Shown one piece after another: positions 43,468 to 52,840 of a stretch of DNA of 64,000 nucleotides (the first letter of the stretch is position 1; the number at the start of each line of letters is the position of its first letter). The DNA comes from Chitinophagaceae bacterium. Lineage in GTDB: Bacteria > Bacteroidota > Bacteroidia > Chitinophagales > Chitinophagaceae. Both the position numbers and the translations under genes were made by a program. Where the stretch lies: assembly GCA_020403425.1 (NCBI GenBank), contig JADBXR010000017.1, forward strand, positions 62,001 through 126,000, given 5' to 3'. A model generated the notes under the pieces. That model was given only the letters and a program-made list of their open reading frames with translations, did no database searches and was not told where the DNA came from.

Positions 43468-43839
43468 GTGAAAAAAACCATCGGAGAACGAATACGGAAG
43501 TTGCGGCAAAGCAAAGACTATACCCAGGATAATATGGCAGCTGAGCTGGAAATTACCGCGGGCGCTTATGCCAAAATTGAACGTGGTGAAACCGATCCCT
43601 CTGCTACCCGACTGCTCAGGATTGCCGAAATACTGGAAGTGGATGTAGCCAGTTTCTTTGCAGAGAATAATCCGGTACCTCAGCAGGTTGTGCAGGCTGG
43701 TCATCAGCCGCCCTATGGGTATGCTTCCAAAGAGGAACTGGCTCAGTTGACCCAACTGGTAAAAGAGCTGGGTCGCGACCTGGCAAAACTGAGAGAGCAG
43801 TTAATTACCATACAAAAAGCAGCTAAAAAGGGGAAATAA
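43468..43839 (+). CDS. XRE-family regulator next to type III R-M, 123 aa
   Basis: Cro/C1 helix-turn-helix at residues 5-60 (IGERIRKLRQSKDYTQDNMAAELEITAGAYAKIERGETDPSATRLLRIAEIL), then a Gln/Pro linker and a C-terminal helix with heptad-like Leu spacing (ELAQLTQLVKELGRDLAKLREQL). The GTG at 43468 starts directly before the HTH. Divergent from mod, so it could be a controller protein of the restriction system. Similar XRE proteins are also common alone in Bacteroidota. Confidence 0.85.
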   Translation: MKKTIGERIRKLRQSKDYTQDNMAAELEITAGAYAKIERGETDPSATRLLRIAEILEVDVASFFAENNPVPQQVVQAGHQPPYGYASKEELAQLTQLVKELGRDLAKLREQLITIQKAAKKGK

Positions 43840-43925
43840 TATGGCTGTATGTACAGGCCTGCTAACTGGTTTACGCGGATAGGCCCCCGGTTATAGCTCA
43901 TCTCCCTAAGGGTAAGAACTTTTCT

Positions 43926-43941
43926 ACGGGATTTTTCCCGT
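43926..43941 (+). terminator. Terminator after the XRE gene
   Basis: ACGGG / CCCGT with loop ATTTTT, followed by TTTTGG. Short stem. Confidence 0.45.
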
Positions 43942-44020
43942 TTTTGGCCTGAAATCCGGTTTTCTGGCATCATAGTTGCAACCTATAAGCAGCGATACAG
44001 CTGTCTGTATTGTCTAAAGA

Positions 44021-44317
44021 ATGGTCTCCCCCGCTATTTTTCAGAAATTTTATACATCCGTTATGCATATCCAGAATTTACAACCGGGGTTAGTGGAAGA
44101 GCGCAGTTATGTGACCGTTATGGCCGACAGGAACGGCCGGCTGGTATTGAAAGTGCTGGATATGGATGGACGTATTGCCAAGACCATGGTGGCCCAGATC
44201 AATGAAGGGCGTCAGCAACTGGAACTGAACATGGGGGACCTGAATAGCGGGCGGTATGTAATGAATGCTTTCAGCGGGGACATATTCATCAAGTCCATGC
44301 GCTTCGAAAAGCAATGA
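44021..44317 (+). CDS. Small protein resembling a T9SS C-terminal domain, 98 aa
   Basis: The pattern VMADRNGRLVLKVLDMDGRIAKTM, LNMGDLNSGRYVMNAF and a final MRFEKQ is like the C-terminal sorting domain that directs proteins through the type IX secretion system (Por_Secre_tail). Normally this is the tail of a large secreted protein; here it stands alone and has no signal peptide. The start may be 44021 or the ATG at 44063. It could be a free-standing beta-sandwich protein or the remnant of a larger gene. Upstream codons in the frame are closed. Confidence 0.6.
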   Translation: MVSPAIFQKFYTSVMHIQNLQPGLVEERSYVTVMADRNGRLVLKVLDMDGRIAKTMVAQINEGRQQLELNMGDLNSGRYVMNAFSGDIFIKSMRFEKQ

Positions 44318-44346
44318 ACAAGGGTTCAATTGGGGGTATCTATATG

Positions 44347-44372
44347 GGTCTCGCCGTATCACTGGCGGGACC
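44347..44372 (+). terminator. Terminator after the T9SS-tail-like gene
   Basis: GGTCTCGCC / GGCGGGACC with one mismatched pair, 8-base loop, then TTCTTTTT. Confidence 0.7.
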
Positions 44373-44421
44373 TTCTTTTTGAGGTAGGTGTGTAACCATT
44401 CACAAAGAGTATCACTGGGTG

Positions 44422-45474
44422 CTATTTGCTTTTCTGCGCTTCTTTATACGATAATACCCGTTGTTTCGCATTCTCTCTCACATTCAGGTAAAAAAAGTTC
44501 AGGTCCGCTACATGGTAGTTCCGGGAGGTAAGGAATAGGTTCCCGAAGAAACGGGGCTTGCTTGTCCAAAGTACTCCCTGTACAGCTTTGGCATTAATGA
44601 TCTTTGGGATCAGCCGGTTGAAGTTGAGCAATAGTCCACCTTTGTTCTCTTTCCTATCTGCAAGGGGTTTACCTGCATCCCAGGTAAGCGGATTGGTAAC
44701 GGTAGAAACAAAGGTCTCTTTGGCGATATAGGGTGGTTTATATCCTTCACGCATGGTACGCCAGCTGATGGCGCAGCCGGTCTGCATGGGTGTGATGCAG
44801 GGTTGTATGGAAGAGAACCAGTCGGGCTCCAGCGGCATGCCTACAAGGTAAGCAGCGATCAGTTGTTTACCCAGTTCGGTACCATCAAACAATTCCTTTA
44901 ACAGACGTTTGGCATGCTGTGTTCCCTGGCTATGCGATGCAATGATCAACGGGCGGCCATGATTGTAATGTGAGAGATAATACTGAAATGCAGTTCTCAC
45001 ATCCTGATACGCCAATTCAAATGCAGCCAAGGCCTGCAATGTGTCCTGGGCGTTTGCCGGGAAATAGGCATAGTAGTTGGCCTGCCGGTAACGGGGTGCG
45101 TAGATCCTGCCCGCTTCATTGAATACACTGGCCTGTAATAAGATACTGGTGTAATCGGTCTTGGCATTCAGTTCGGCATCATCGATCGGCGCATTCCAGC
45201 CGAGCGTTCTCTTCTTGTCTGTATAAGTGGTAGGATAGATGAAAAAGACATCGGCGCTGGTATCGGGTTGATATGACTGCCGTAAAGGAGCGGGTACACT
45301 ATCGGAGGGGTCCCATTTGGAAGGCAAAGCGGCCCAATGATCCGGGTTACTGTAGTCGGGCACCTGGTTGGGATTGGTAAACGTATAATTGGATACGAAA
45401 CGATGATACCCATTGCTGCATCCCGCAGCAAAAAACAGGAATACACAGACGATGAAAGGCCATTTCCGGATCAT
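44422..45474 (-). CDS. DUF3089 alpha/beta-hydrolase-like lipoprotein, 350 aa
   Basis: Lipoprotein with signal peptide and lipobox (FFAAGCSN, Cys near residue 19). The catalytic-type elbow IIASHSQGTQHAKRLL (Ser near residue 175) is the DUF3089 signature, and DVFFIYPTTY near 75 starts the fold. Probably a cell-envelope hydrolase or esterase; substrate unknown. Transcribed convergently with the small gene on its right side in coordinates below it. Confidence 0.87.
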   Translation of the reverse strand: MIRKWPFIVCVFLFFAAGCSNGYHRFVSNYTFTNPNQVPDYSNPDHWAALPSKWDPSDSVPAPLRQSYQPDTSADVFFIYPTTYTDKKRTLGWNAPIDDAELNAKTDYTSILLQASVFNEAGRIYAPRYRQANYYAYFPANAQDTLQALAAFELAYQDVRTAFQYYLSHYNHGRPLIIASHSQGTQHAKRLLKELFDGTELGKQLIAAYLVGMPLEPDWFSSIQPCITPMQTGCAISWRTMREGYKPPYIAKETFVSTVTNPLTWDAGKPLADRKENKGGLLLNFNRLIPKIINAKAVQGVLWTSKPRFFGNLFLTSRNYHVADLNFFYLNVRENAKQRVLSYKEAQKSK

Positions 45475-45598
45475 GACTTAAAGTTGATAAAAATTCTCCA
45501 GAAGTGCATATTATCTACACATTACCCGGTATGACACCTATTTTGTACTTTTCGCGCCGTATCCGATCTATTTTACTCACTAAACTATCTAACGAATT

Positions 45599-46543
45599 AT
45601 GTCTATTCCTGTCGTTGACCTGGCGGATTTCCTGAGTGGAGATGCGGGTCGTAAAGCAGCATTTGTGCAATCACTGGGTAAGGCCTATGAAGAAGTGGGT
45701 TTTGTGGCAGTAAAGAATCATGGGGTGCCTGATGAACTGATCGCACAGCAATATGAATATGTACAGCAATTCTTTTCTCTTCCGTTAGAAAAGAAACTGG
45801 CCTATGAGATCCCCGGACTGGCAGGTCAGCGCGGTTATACCAGTTTTGGCCGCGAGCATGCCAAGGGCAGCGAAGCACCGGACCTGAAGGAATTTTTCCA
45901 GTATGGACAAACGGTGGAAGACAATGATCCCATCAGGTCTGAATACCCCGATAATGTGTCCGTGCCGGAAATAGCTGCGTTCAACCAGACCCTGTTCAAT
46001 GCGTACCGCAATTTTGAAAAAAGCGGGAAAGCCTTGTTGCAGGCCATCGCTTTATACCTCGGACTGGATGAGAATTACTTCGACGCGCATATTCACAATG
46101 GTAACTCCATCCTGCGTTGTATACATTATCCACCCATCACCCAGGAGCCGAGATCTGCGATCCGAGCGGAACAGCATGAGGACATTAACCTGATCACCTT
46201 ACTGGTGGGGGCTTCCGCTGATGGTTTGCAGATACTGACCAAACAGGGCGACTGGGTAGGCGTTACCTCACTGCCCGAGCAGATCGTGGTGAATGTGGGC
46301 GATATGCTGCAGCGGCTCACCAACAACAAACTGCGCAGTACCACGCACCGCGTGGTGAATCCACCAAGGGAGCTCTGGCATACCAGCCGTTTTTCCATGC
46401 CTTTCTTCCTGCATCCCAGGAGTGAGATGAGCCTTGCCTGTCTGGAAAGCTGTATCGACGCTGAACACCCCAAAGCCTACCCGGATGCAACAGCAGGGGA
46501 ATACCTTGATGAGCGCCTGCGGGAAATCGGACTGAAGAAATAA
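45599..46543 (+). CDS. Isopenicillin-N-synthase-like 2OG-Fe(II) oxygenase, 314 aa
   Basis: Non-haem iron oxygenase. N-terminal DIOX_N domain with VGFVAVKNHGVP, then the iron ligands His-x-Asp in EQHEDINLITLL near residue 195 and the distal His in STTHRVVNPP near 250 with Arg for 2-oxoglutarate. Substrate unknown. A single transcription unit, ended by a strong hairpin. Confidence 0.9.
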   Translation: MSIPVVDLADFLSGDAGRKAAFVQSLGKAYEEVGFVAVKNHGVPDELIAQQYEYVQQFFSLPLEKKLAYEIPGLAGQRGYTSFGREHAKGSEAPDLKEFFQYGQTVEDNDPIRSEYPDNVSVPEIAAFNQTLFNAYRNFEKSGKALLQAIALYLGLDENYFDAHIHNGNSILRCIHYPPITQEPRSAIRAEQHEDINLITLLVGASADGLQILTKQGDWVGVTSLPEQIVVNVGDMLQRLTNNKLRSTTHRVVNPPRELWHTSRFSMPFFLHPRSEMSLACLESCIDAEHPKAYPDATAGEYLDERLREIGLKK

Positions 46544-46558
46544 ATAGCTGTTCACTAA

Positions 46559-46614
46559 CCGCGCCTTTGCACCTTTGCGAGCGAATATTTTCTCGTAAAG
46601 GTGCAAAGGCGCGG
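46559..46614 (+). terminator. Strong terminator after the oxygenase gene
   Basis: Perfect 18-base arms (CCGCGCCTTTGCACCTTT and its complement) at 46559-46576 and 46597-46614, with an inner CGAG / CTCG, followed by TGTTTTT. Confidence 0.9.
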
Positions 46615-46695
46615 TGTTTTTGTCCGACAAAAGAGCATTTGTTTACCCCAAGCCTGAAATTTTAATTAAATTCCGCTCTCAACAAAGTACTCCTG

Positions 46696-47952
46696 ATGGT
46701 CGTGATGCGCCATATTCCTTTTTTGCGGGCTGTGTTCTGGCACAGCATTACCGCAGTAGGAGGGCCACAGGGACATATGGGTATGATGTTGAAGACCTTT
46801 GTACAGCAAAGAAAAGATGTGACCGAAGCGGAACTGGTCGAGTATAATGGCTTTTGCCAGCTGTTGCCCGGAGCCTCTTCCACACAGACGCTGACACTCA
46901 TCGGATACAAAAGAGGGGGGCTGCCCCTGGCCATACTGACTTTGCTCATCTGGATATTACCCGCCTGCGCATTGATGGGTGGCATTTCCTTCCTGCTGGA
47001 TTATTTTGAGGACATGGGCCTGAAAGTTGGGGTGTTCAAATTTGTGCGACCCATGGCCATCGGTTTCATTGCCTATTCCACTTTCCGCATCTTCGGTGTG
47101 GCGGTTAACAACACCATCACCAAAGTGATCATGATCGTGGCTACCCTGGCCACTTTTATCGCATTCAAAACTCCCTGGATCTTCCCGGCACTGATCGTGG
47201 CGGCAGGTATTGCTACCAATTTCAGCGACAGGCGCATACCGCAGACAGAGATCCCGCATAAAAAGATAGGCTGGGGCAATATCCTCATCTTTTTTGCCCT
47301 GTTTGGTCTGGCGGGTTATTTTTCTGAAACGGCCAGCCGCCAGAACTGGGAATACCGCAAACCGATCAACCTGTTCGAGAACACTTACCGTTTCGGCAGC
47401 CTGGTATTTGGCGGTGGCGATGTGCTGATACCGCTGATGTATGAACAGTATGTGATTCGCCCAGAGACCAAAAGGATACAGACCACCAAAAGGGACGTAC
47501 TGAAAATGAGCCGGGAAGACTTTTTGACCGGATCGGGTATGGTGCGGGCCATACCGGGGCCTGTGTTCTCCATTGGCGCTTTCACAGGCGGTATGGTACT
47601 GCGCGATCAGGGTACGCTGATGCAGTTACTGGGCTGTGTGATCGGTGCCATAGGCATCTTTTTACCCAGCGCCCTGCTGGTGCTGTTCTTTTTCCCCGTA
47701 TGGCATAACCTGAAAAAATATGCAGTGATCTACCGGTCGCTGGAAGGGATCAATGCCGCTGTAGTGGGGATCATGGCAGGGGCCACCTGTTACCTCATCA
47801 AAGACACATTCCTCAGTTCACTGATCCAGGCGGAAGCCATCGGCATCTGGGACCTGATGATCGTGATCATTACATTCCTGCTGCTCAACAGCAACAAGAT
47901 ACCCGCCCCCCTTATTGTAGCGGGCTGCCTGGTACTGGGCTGGTTCATCTGA
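46696..47952 (+). CDS. chrA: Chromate transporter ChrA-like, 418 aa
   Basis: Inner-membrane transporter of the CHR family, two-domain type. First domain signature [11 protein letters not shown] and [10 protein letters not shown] near residues 22-60; second domain [17 protein letters not shown] and [15 protein letters not shown] near residues 235-295. About ten membrane helices. Exports chromate or a related oxyanion. Start at 46696 or the next ATG at 46705. No regulator of chromate response is adjacent. Confidence 0.9.
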   Translation: MVVMRHIPFLRAVFWHSITAVGGPQGHMGMMLKTFVQQRKDVTEAELVEYNGFCQLLPGASSTQTLTLIGYKRGGLPLAILTLLIWILPACALMGGISFLLDYFEDMGLKVGVFKFVRPMAIGFIAYSTFRIFGVAVNNTITKVIMIVATLATFIAFKTPWIFPALIVAAGIATNFSDRRIPQTEIPHKKIGWGNILIFFALFGLAGYFSETASRQNWEYRKPINLFENTYRFGSLVFGGGDVLIPLMYEQYVIRPETKRIQTTKRDVLKMSREDFLTGSGMVRAIPGPVFSIGAFTGGMVLRDQGTLMQLLGCVIGAIGIFLPSALLVLFFFPVWHNLKKYAVIYRSLEGINAAVVGIMAGATCYLIKDTFLSSLIQAEAIGIWDLMIVIITFLLLNSNKIPAPLIVAGCLVLGWFI

Positions 47953-48063
47953 TACGCCTCGGAAACCGTGCTTTTGCCCTCTTGCGGACGATTTTCCCCA
48001 AAGCAGCACAATACCAGGATCGGTAAACAACCTGTTACATAAAGGAATTTCGTATATTAGAGT

Positions 48064-48807
48064 ATGGTCACACTAGCACTGTATAACCTGAAAGGCGGGG
48101 TTGGTAAAACCGCTGCCACGATCAACCTGGCGTATTTAGCTGCCAAAGAAGGCTATAAGACCCTGATCTGGGATATGGACCCGCAAGGTTCCTCCTCCTT
48201 TTATCTGGGAGCCGAAGCAACTACCAAGAACGAGTCGCGTAAGTTGCTGAACAGCGAAATGGAATTGCTGGATGCGGTGCAGGCTTCCGCATATGAGAAC
48301 CTTGATATCATTCCCGCCGACCTGTCTGCCCGCCATGCGGATGTGCTGCTGAGCGAGATGAAACATTCGAAGAGAAAGATCTCTTCTTTGTTGTCGGGCT
48401 TGAAGAAGGACTATGATATCGTGATCCTGGACTGTCCGCCCGGGATTTCCATCCTGCACGATGCCGTTTTTGCCGGCGTTGATTGGATACTGATGCCCAA
48501 TATCCCCACCACTTTATCGATCCGTTCTTATGAAACAGTGGCGACTTATTTCAAGGAGAATGAGCTGGACCTTGCTAAGCTGAAATGTTTCTTCAGCATG
48601 GTGGACCACCGTAAGAACCTGCATCATGAAGTGATGAATAGTTTTTACAAGGACAAAGTGTTCCTGAAAAGTTATATCCCCTATCTCAGCGATGTTGAGA
48701 AGATGGGTATCAATGAAGCCCCCCTGGAGACCTTTGCCGCCAGCAGTTATGCGGCACAGTGTTACCGCGACCTATGGAAAGAGATCAAGAAGAACTGTAT
48801 CGAGTAG
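48064..48807 (+). CDS. ParA family ATPase without ParB, 247 aa
   Basis: Deviant Walker A LKGGVGKTAATINLAY near residue 8, WDMDPQGSSSFYLG at about 38 and DIVILDCPPGIS near 118 give the full ParA set. No parB or parS is evident, and the neighbours are a chromate transporter and an esterase. Orphan ParA proteins can position protein complexes rather than DNA. The 111-base gap upstream holds no consensus promoter that I can identify. Confidence 0.88.
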   Translation: MVTLALYNLKGGVGKTAATINLAYLAAKEGYKTLIWDMDPQGSSSFYLGAEATTKNESRKLLNSEMELLDAVQASAYENLDIIPADLSARHADVLLSEMKHSKRKISSLLSGLKKDYDIVILDCPPGISILHDAVFAGVDWILMPNIPTTLSIRSYETVATYFKENELDLAKLKCFFSMVDHRKNLHHEVMNSFYKDKVFLKSYIPYLSDVEKMGINEAPLETFAASSYAAQCYRDLWKEIKKNCIE

Positions 48808-48846
48808 TTATTGAAACTACCTTTGTTTTTTACCAAACGTCTGCGT

Positions 48847-49578
48847 ATGAACAGAGAACTGGATTCCTGGTATAGTCCTGCGTTGGGAAAAGACATGCCC
48901 ATCGCCTCTTATGGACATTATGGATTTGCCTTGTTACTGATACCCACCGCTGCAGCAGATTACCTGGAATATGAAAGGTTTCAACTGATCGACGCACTGG
49001 CTCCGTTTATCGACGCGGGTAAACTTCGGGTATTCAGCATCGACAGCATGAATAAGGAAAGCTGGATGAATTATGAGATGGTACCCGAACACAAAGCCAT
49101 CCGTCATAACCAGTTCAATGAGTATGTGTTCAATGAAGTGGTGCCTTTTATCCGGAATGCTACCAGCCAGGATACCATGATCTATACCTGCGGCGCATCT
49201 TTTGGCGCACTGCATGCCATGAACCTGTTCCTGAAAAGACCCGATATCATCAATGGCGTCATCAGCATGAGCGGTGTGTACAATCTTACGGAATACACCC
49301 GTGGCTTCTTTGATGAACAGGTATATTACAACAGCCCGGAACACTATCTACCCAACCTTACCGATAACTGGTACCTTGAAAAGATCAAAGCCAGCCATCA
49401 CATACATATTTATACCGGCAGCGGCGCTTATGAAGATCCGGAGGCATCGCGGCGGTTTGCCGGGATCCTGTACACCAAAGGCATCTGGTACGATCTGGAT
49501 GTGTGGGGGCCGGATATTACCCACGACTGGCCCACCTGGCGGACCATGTTGCCCTATATCATCGATACGAAATTCTGA
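48847..49578 (+). CDS. Esterase family (PF00756-like) protein, 243 aa
   Basis: Alpha/beta hydrolase with a nucleophile elbow CGASFGALHA (Ser near residue 118) and a C-terminal His in DITHDWPTW near 225. Cytoplasmic, as there is no signal peptide. I prefer the ATG at 48847 to the TTG at 48811, because a TACCTTTG -7 element (48818-48825) lies between them. Substrate unknown. Confidence 0.82.
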   Translation: MNRELDSWYSPALGKDMPIASYGHYGFALLLIPTAAADYLEYERFQLIDALAPFIDAGKLRVFSIDSMNKESWMNYEMVPEHKAIRHNQFNEYVFNEVVPFIRNATSQDTMIYTCGASFGALHAMNLFLKRPDIINGVISMSGVYNLTEYTRGFFDEQVYYNSPEHYLPNLTDNWYLEKIKASHHIHIYTGSGAYEDPEASRRFAGILYTKGIWYDLDVWGPDITHDWPTWRTMLPYIIDTKF

Positions 49579-49713
49579 CGGCGCCAGTCGCACCAAAGGC
49601 TGCAGGCTGCCGGTTGTTCCTTGTAAAACTATTCTGTAAAAGCCGAGTTAATTCGCGATACATTTCTTGTACTATGCCGCTGCTGATTTAATATTACAGC
49701 CTAAATTGATGAC

Positions 49714-50484
49714 TTGAGAAAAAGTTTACCCATTCTGCTGCTGGTATTGTTGGCTGGTATCTTTCACGAAACGCATGCCCAGGTAGTGACCATCAGCGGA
49801 ACGGTATATGATATTTCTGCGAGGAGGCCACTGGAGGCCGTGGGAGTGCTGAGCACTTCTGGTCGTGGTACCATTACAGATTCGCTTGGTAAATACAGCA
49901 TTACGGTACCCGCCAAAGATTCGATCTGGTTCTCGCTGATCGGTAAGACCACCATGAAATACCCGGTGGATACCATTTCCAATCTGGATAATTTCAATGT
50001 GATGATCCATATCCGCAGTTTTGAACTGCCGGAGGTAAAAGTGCGGAACAGCTATTACAAATTCGATTCTATCCAGAACCGGAAAGATTATGCCAAGATC
50101 TTTGATTTCAGAAAACCAGGTCTCCGGTTGAGCAATAGCCCAACGTATAATCCCGGCGGTCTGACCGTAGGTTTCGACCTGGATGAGATCATCAACATGT
50201 TCCGTGTAAAAAGGAACCGCAGCATCCTGAGCTTACAGAAACGTTTGCTGGACCAGGAACAGGAGAAATACGTGAACAACCGCTACAGCAAACAGTTCGT
50301 TAGAAAGATCACCAAACTGCAATCCCCAGAACTGGACACGTTCATGGCCCGTTATCGCCCCGATTACGAAGTGGTACAACTGCTGAATGACCTGGAACTG
50401 GGATATTATATCCAGCAGAGTTTTGAGCAGTACAAAGCATCGAAGAATGTACCCAGAGGATCGTTGCGGCGGAGAGAAGAGTAG
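49714..50484 (+). CDS. Secreted CarboxypepD-regulatory-like domain protein, 256 aa
   Basis: Signal peptide (KSLPILLLVLLAGIF, cleavage near HAQ), then a carboxypeptidase-regulatory-like domain at about residues 25-105 (VTISGTVYDISARRPLEAVGVLSTSGRGTITDSLGKYSITV) like the N-terminus of TonB-dependent receptors. The remainder is helical and charged without a barrel. The start is TTG at 49714; the nearby ATG at 49709 is in another frame and closes at once. Envelope function unknown. Confidence 0.8.
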   Translation: MRKSLPILLLVLLAGIFHETHAQVVTISGTVYDISARRPLEAVGVLSTSGRGTITDSLGKYSITVPAKDSIWFSLIGKTTMKYPVDTISNLDNFNVMIHIRSFELPEVKVRNSYYKFDSIQNRKDYAKIFDFRKPGLRLSNSPTYNPGGLTVGFDLDEIINMFRVKRNRSILSLQKRLLDQEQEKYVNNRYSKQFVRKITKLQSPELDTFMARYRPDYEVVQLLNDLELGYYIQQSFEQYKASKNVPRGSLRRREE

Positions 50485-50540
50485 GGGATATTGAATATTG
50501 AATATTGAACAAGGAATGTTGAATGATGAATTGGTGGGGG

Positions 50541-51569
50541 TTATAGGGTTTTTCTTTCTATGGTTGCTGCTGATTTTTTTCCTAATAACTGTATCATGGG
50601 GAGCAGGGCGCCGAAACGGGGGTCGCTGCTGTGTCCCTGCTTCCAGCGGTGGTAGATCTGTTGTGCGATCACCGCATTCTTGAACAGGCCGAATGCATAG
50701 TAAAAAGATATGTTCGAGAGGTCCCTGCCGGTTGTGGCAGCGTAGCGGTCGATCACCTGCCTGCGGGTATAATTACCAGGAAGCCAGGTGAGGTTATAGT
50801 GCTTGAACACTTCTTCTTCGCCCGCTTCGAACCAATAGGCCAGACTGGCACCGAGATCCATCAGGGGGTCTCCTACTGTAGACATTTCCCAATCCAATAC
50901 ACCCGTGATTCGGGTGAGATCGTCCGGATCCAGTAACAGGTTGTCATATTTATAATCGTTGTGCAAAAATGCCGGTGCCTGCGCAGGTGGCAGGTGTTGC
51001 TGTAGCCATTGGGCCACGACATCCATGGAATCGATCTTGTCGGTTTCAGCGGCATAGTACCGTTTCACCCATCCTTCTACCTGTCGTTGTACGTATCCTT
51101 CCGGTTTGCCCAGTTGTACCAGGCCCGTTCTTTCTATATCCAATGCATGTAATGCTGCCAGGTTATCGACCAGTGCACCGGATAATTGCTGGAAGGTCGC
51201 TGCGGGTATCTGCATCTTAGGAGCGTTCTGTGCCCGTAAGATGATGCCTTCCAGTTTCTCCATGATGTAAAAAGGGGCACCGATAATATCTGCCGATTCA
51301 CAATACAGCACCGGGGTAGGTACTTTTGCATAATGTGGTTTCAGTAAATGCAGTACGTGGAACTCACGACCCATATCATGTGCCGATTTGATATTGGCGC
51401 CATGGGGTGGCATACGCAGCACATATTCTTTACCGTTTGTCTGCAGCAGGTACGTAAGGTTGGAGTAGCCACCTGTAAAGCGGGTGATGGTATTCACTGC
51501 GGCAATGGGATCTCCCTGTTCCTGCAGATAACGGTTCAGGGCGGTCAGGCTACTTTGTTCATCCTGCAT
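50541..51569 (-). CDS. Phosphotransferase (APH-like) family protein, 342 aa
   Basis: Aminoglycoside-phosphotransferase-like kinase. GGYSNLTYLL near residue 33, the active-site FLHNDYKYDNLLLD near 205 and VLDWEMSTVGDPLMDLG near 230 are the family motifs. It follows the acyl-CoA dehydrogenase gene in one operon. The same two domains are fused in human ACAD10/ACAD11, which process 4-hydroxyacyl-CoA; a similar role is inferred. Antibiotic resistance is unlikely in this context. Confidence 0.88.
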   Translation of the reverse strand: MQDEQSSLTALNRYLQEQGDPIAAVNTITRFTGGYSNLTYLLQTNGKEYVLRMPPHGANIKSAHDMGREFHVLHLLKPHYAKVPTPVLYCESADIIGAPFYIMEKLEGIILRAQNAPKMQIPAATFQQLSGALVDNLAALHALDIERTGLVQLGKPEGYVQRQVEGWVKRYYAAETDKIDSMDVVAQWLQQHLPPAQAPAFLHNDYKYDNLLLDPDDLTRITGVLDWEMSTVGDPLMDLGASLAYWFEAGEEEVFKHYNLTWLPGNYTRRQVIDRYAATTGRDLSNISFYYAFGLFKNAVIAQQIYHRWKQGHSSDPRFGALLPMIQLLGKKSAATIERKTL

Positions 51570-51588
51570 TTGGTCTGCTTTTAAGTGT

Positions 51589-52806
51589 TCAGCGTTTTTT
51601 CTTGATATCGAGTCCGTACTGCTTCAGGATATTCATGGCCATGCTTTGTTTGTGTACTTCATCGGCACCATCCCAGATGCGGGCTCCGCGTTCATGCTGG
51701 TACAGGTTGGCCAGCAGGGTTTCATCGGTGAGTCCCATGCCGCCATGCACCTGTATGGACCTGTCCAGCACTTTCAACACCATATTGGCCACATAGAATT
51801 TGATGCCCGAGACCTGGTCGCGAACGGCTTTGGCACCTACCTGGTCAATATTGTATGCGGTGCGTAACACTAGTAAACGAGCCGCATCGATCTCTACGCG
51901 ACTTTCTGCAATGAATCCCTGGATGAATTGTTTTTCGCCCAGCATTACTCCTTCTTCCATCTCACGGCTGGCTGCGCGACGGCACATCAGGTCGAAAGCT
52001 TTTTCTGCAATGCCGATCCAGCGCATGCAGTGATGGATGCGGCCCGAACCCAGGCGCTCCTGCGCCAGCCGGAAGCCCATACCTTCCTGGCCGATCAGGT
52101 TGGTCACGGGAACACGGCAGTTCACATAATTGATCTCCGCATGACTGGCCCAGCCTTCTCCTGTTTCACCAAAAATGGGGATATTACGCACCAGTTGAAA
52201 ACCGGGTGTATCGGTAGGGACAATGATCATGCTGGCACGTTCGTGGGGTTTGGCCTCTGGGTTGGTAACGGCCATCACCACGGCAAAAGCGGCACCGTCG
52301 GCGGAAGAAGTGAACCATTTGTGTCCATTGATCACATACGCATCACCGTCGCGAACAGCGGTAGTGGCAAGCCTCGTGGGATTTGAGCCTGCAAACTCGG
52401 GTTCTGTCATAGAAAAACAACTGCGGATCTTTCCCTCCAGCAAAGGGTGCAGGAACTGCTGTTTGATCTCATCAGAAGCGAACCTGCTGATGAGTTCTGT
52501 ATTGCCGATATCGGGCGCCTGGCAGTTGAATGTGTACTGCCCGTAGTGTGGCGCCAGCGAAAGCACTTCACTTATCTGGCCAAACTCGCAAAGCGTCAGG
52601 CCCTGCCCGCCTTCTTCTTTGGGCAGGTGCAGGTTCCATAGTCCCAGTGCCTTTACTTTTTCGCGTTTCTCCGCAAGGATCTTTTCGGTTTGTTTGAAAG
52701 GGCGTGTACTGTGGTCCTTTTCCAGGGGCACCAGTTCTTCTTCAACAAAGGCCCTCACTTTGGGAAGCAGTTGTTGTAATCGTTCGGTAGCAAATACAGA
52801 TTCCAT
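51589..52806 (-). CDS. Acyl-CoA dehydrogenase (ACAD10/11-like), 405 aa
   Basis: FAD enzyme. CFSMTEPEFAGSNPT near residue 130 and YVINGHKWFTSSADG near 160 bind FAD and substrate; YQHERGARIWDGADEVHK near the end carries the ACAD C-terminal signature. The ATG at 52806 (MESVFATE) is used; the frame extends upstream to 52956, but the added residues overlap the next gene and are not conserved. Middle gene of an operon SDR-SDR-ACAD-phosphotransferase. Confidence 0.92.
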   Translation of the reverse strand: MESVFATERLQQLLPKVRAFVEEELVPLEKDHSTRPFKQTEKILAEKREKVKALGLWNLHLPKEEGGQGLTLCEFGQISEVLSLAPHYGQYTFNCQAPDIGNTELISRFASDEIKQQFLHPLLEGKIRSCFSMTEPEFAGSNPTRLATTAVRDGDAYVINGHKWFTSSADGAAFAVVMAVTNPEAKPHERASMIIVPTDTPGFQLVRNIPIFGETGEGWASHAEINYVNCRVPVTNLIGQEGMGFRLAQERLGSGRIHHCMRWIGIAEKAFDLMCRRAASREMEEGVMLGEKQFIQGFIAESRVEIDAARLLVLRTAYNIDQVGAKAVRDQVSGIKFYVANMVLKVLDRSIQVHGGMGLTDETLLANLYQHERGARIWDGADEVHKQSMAMNILKQYGLDIKKKR

Positions 52807-52840
52807 AAAAAATGCGTTAGCCGTAAACGGCAGTGTTTTG

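Noticed and set aside
50541..51569. The APH-like gene as an antibiotic-resistance gene
   Set aside because: It is in an acyl-CoA operon and resembles the ACAD10/11 kinase domain.
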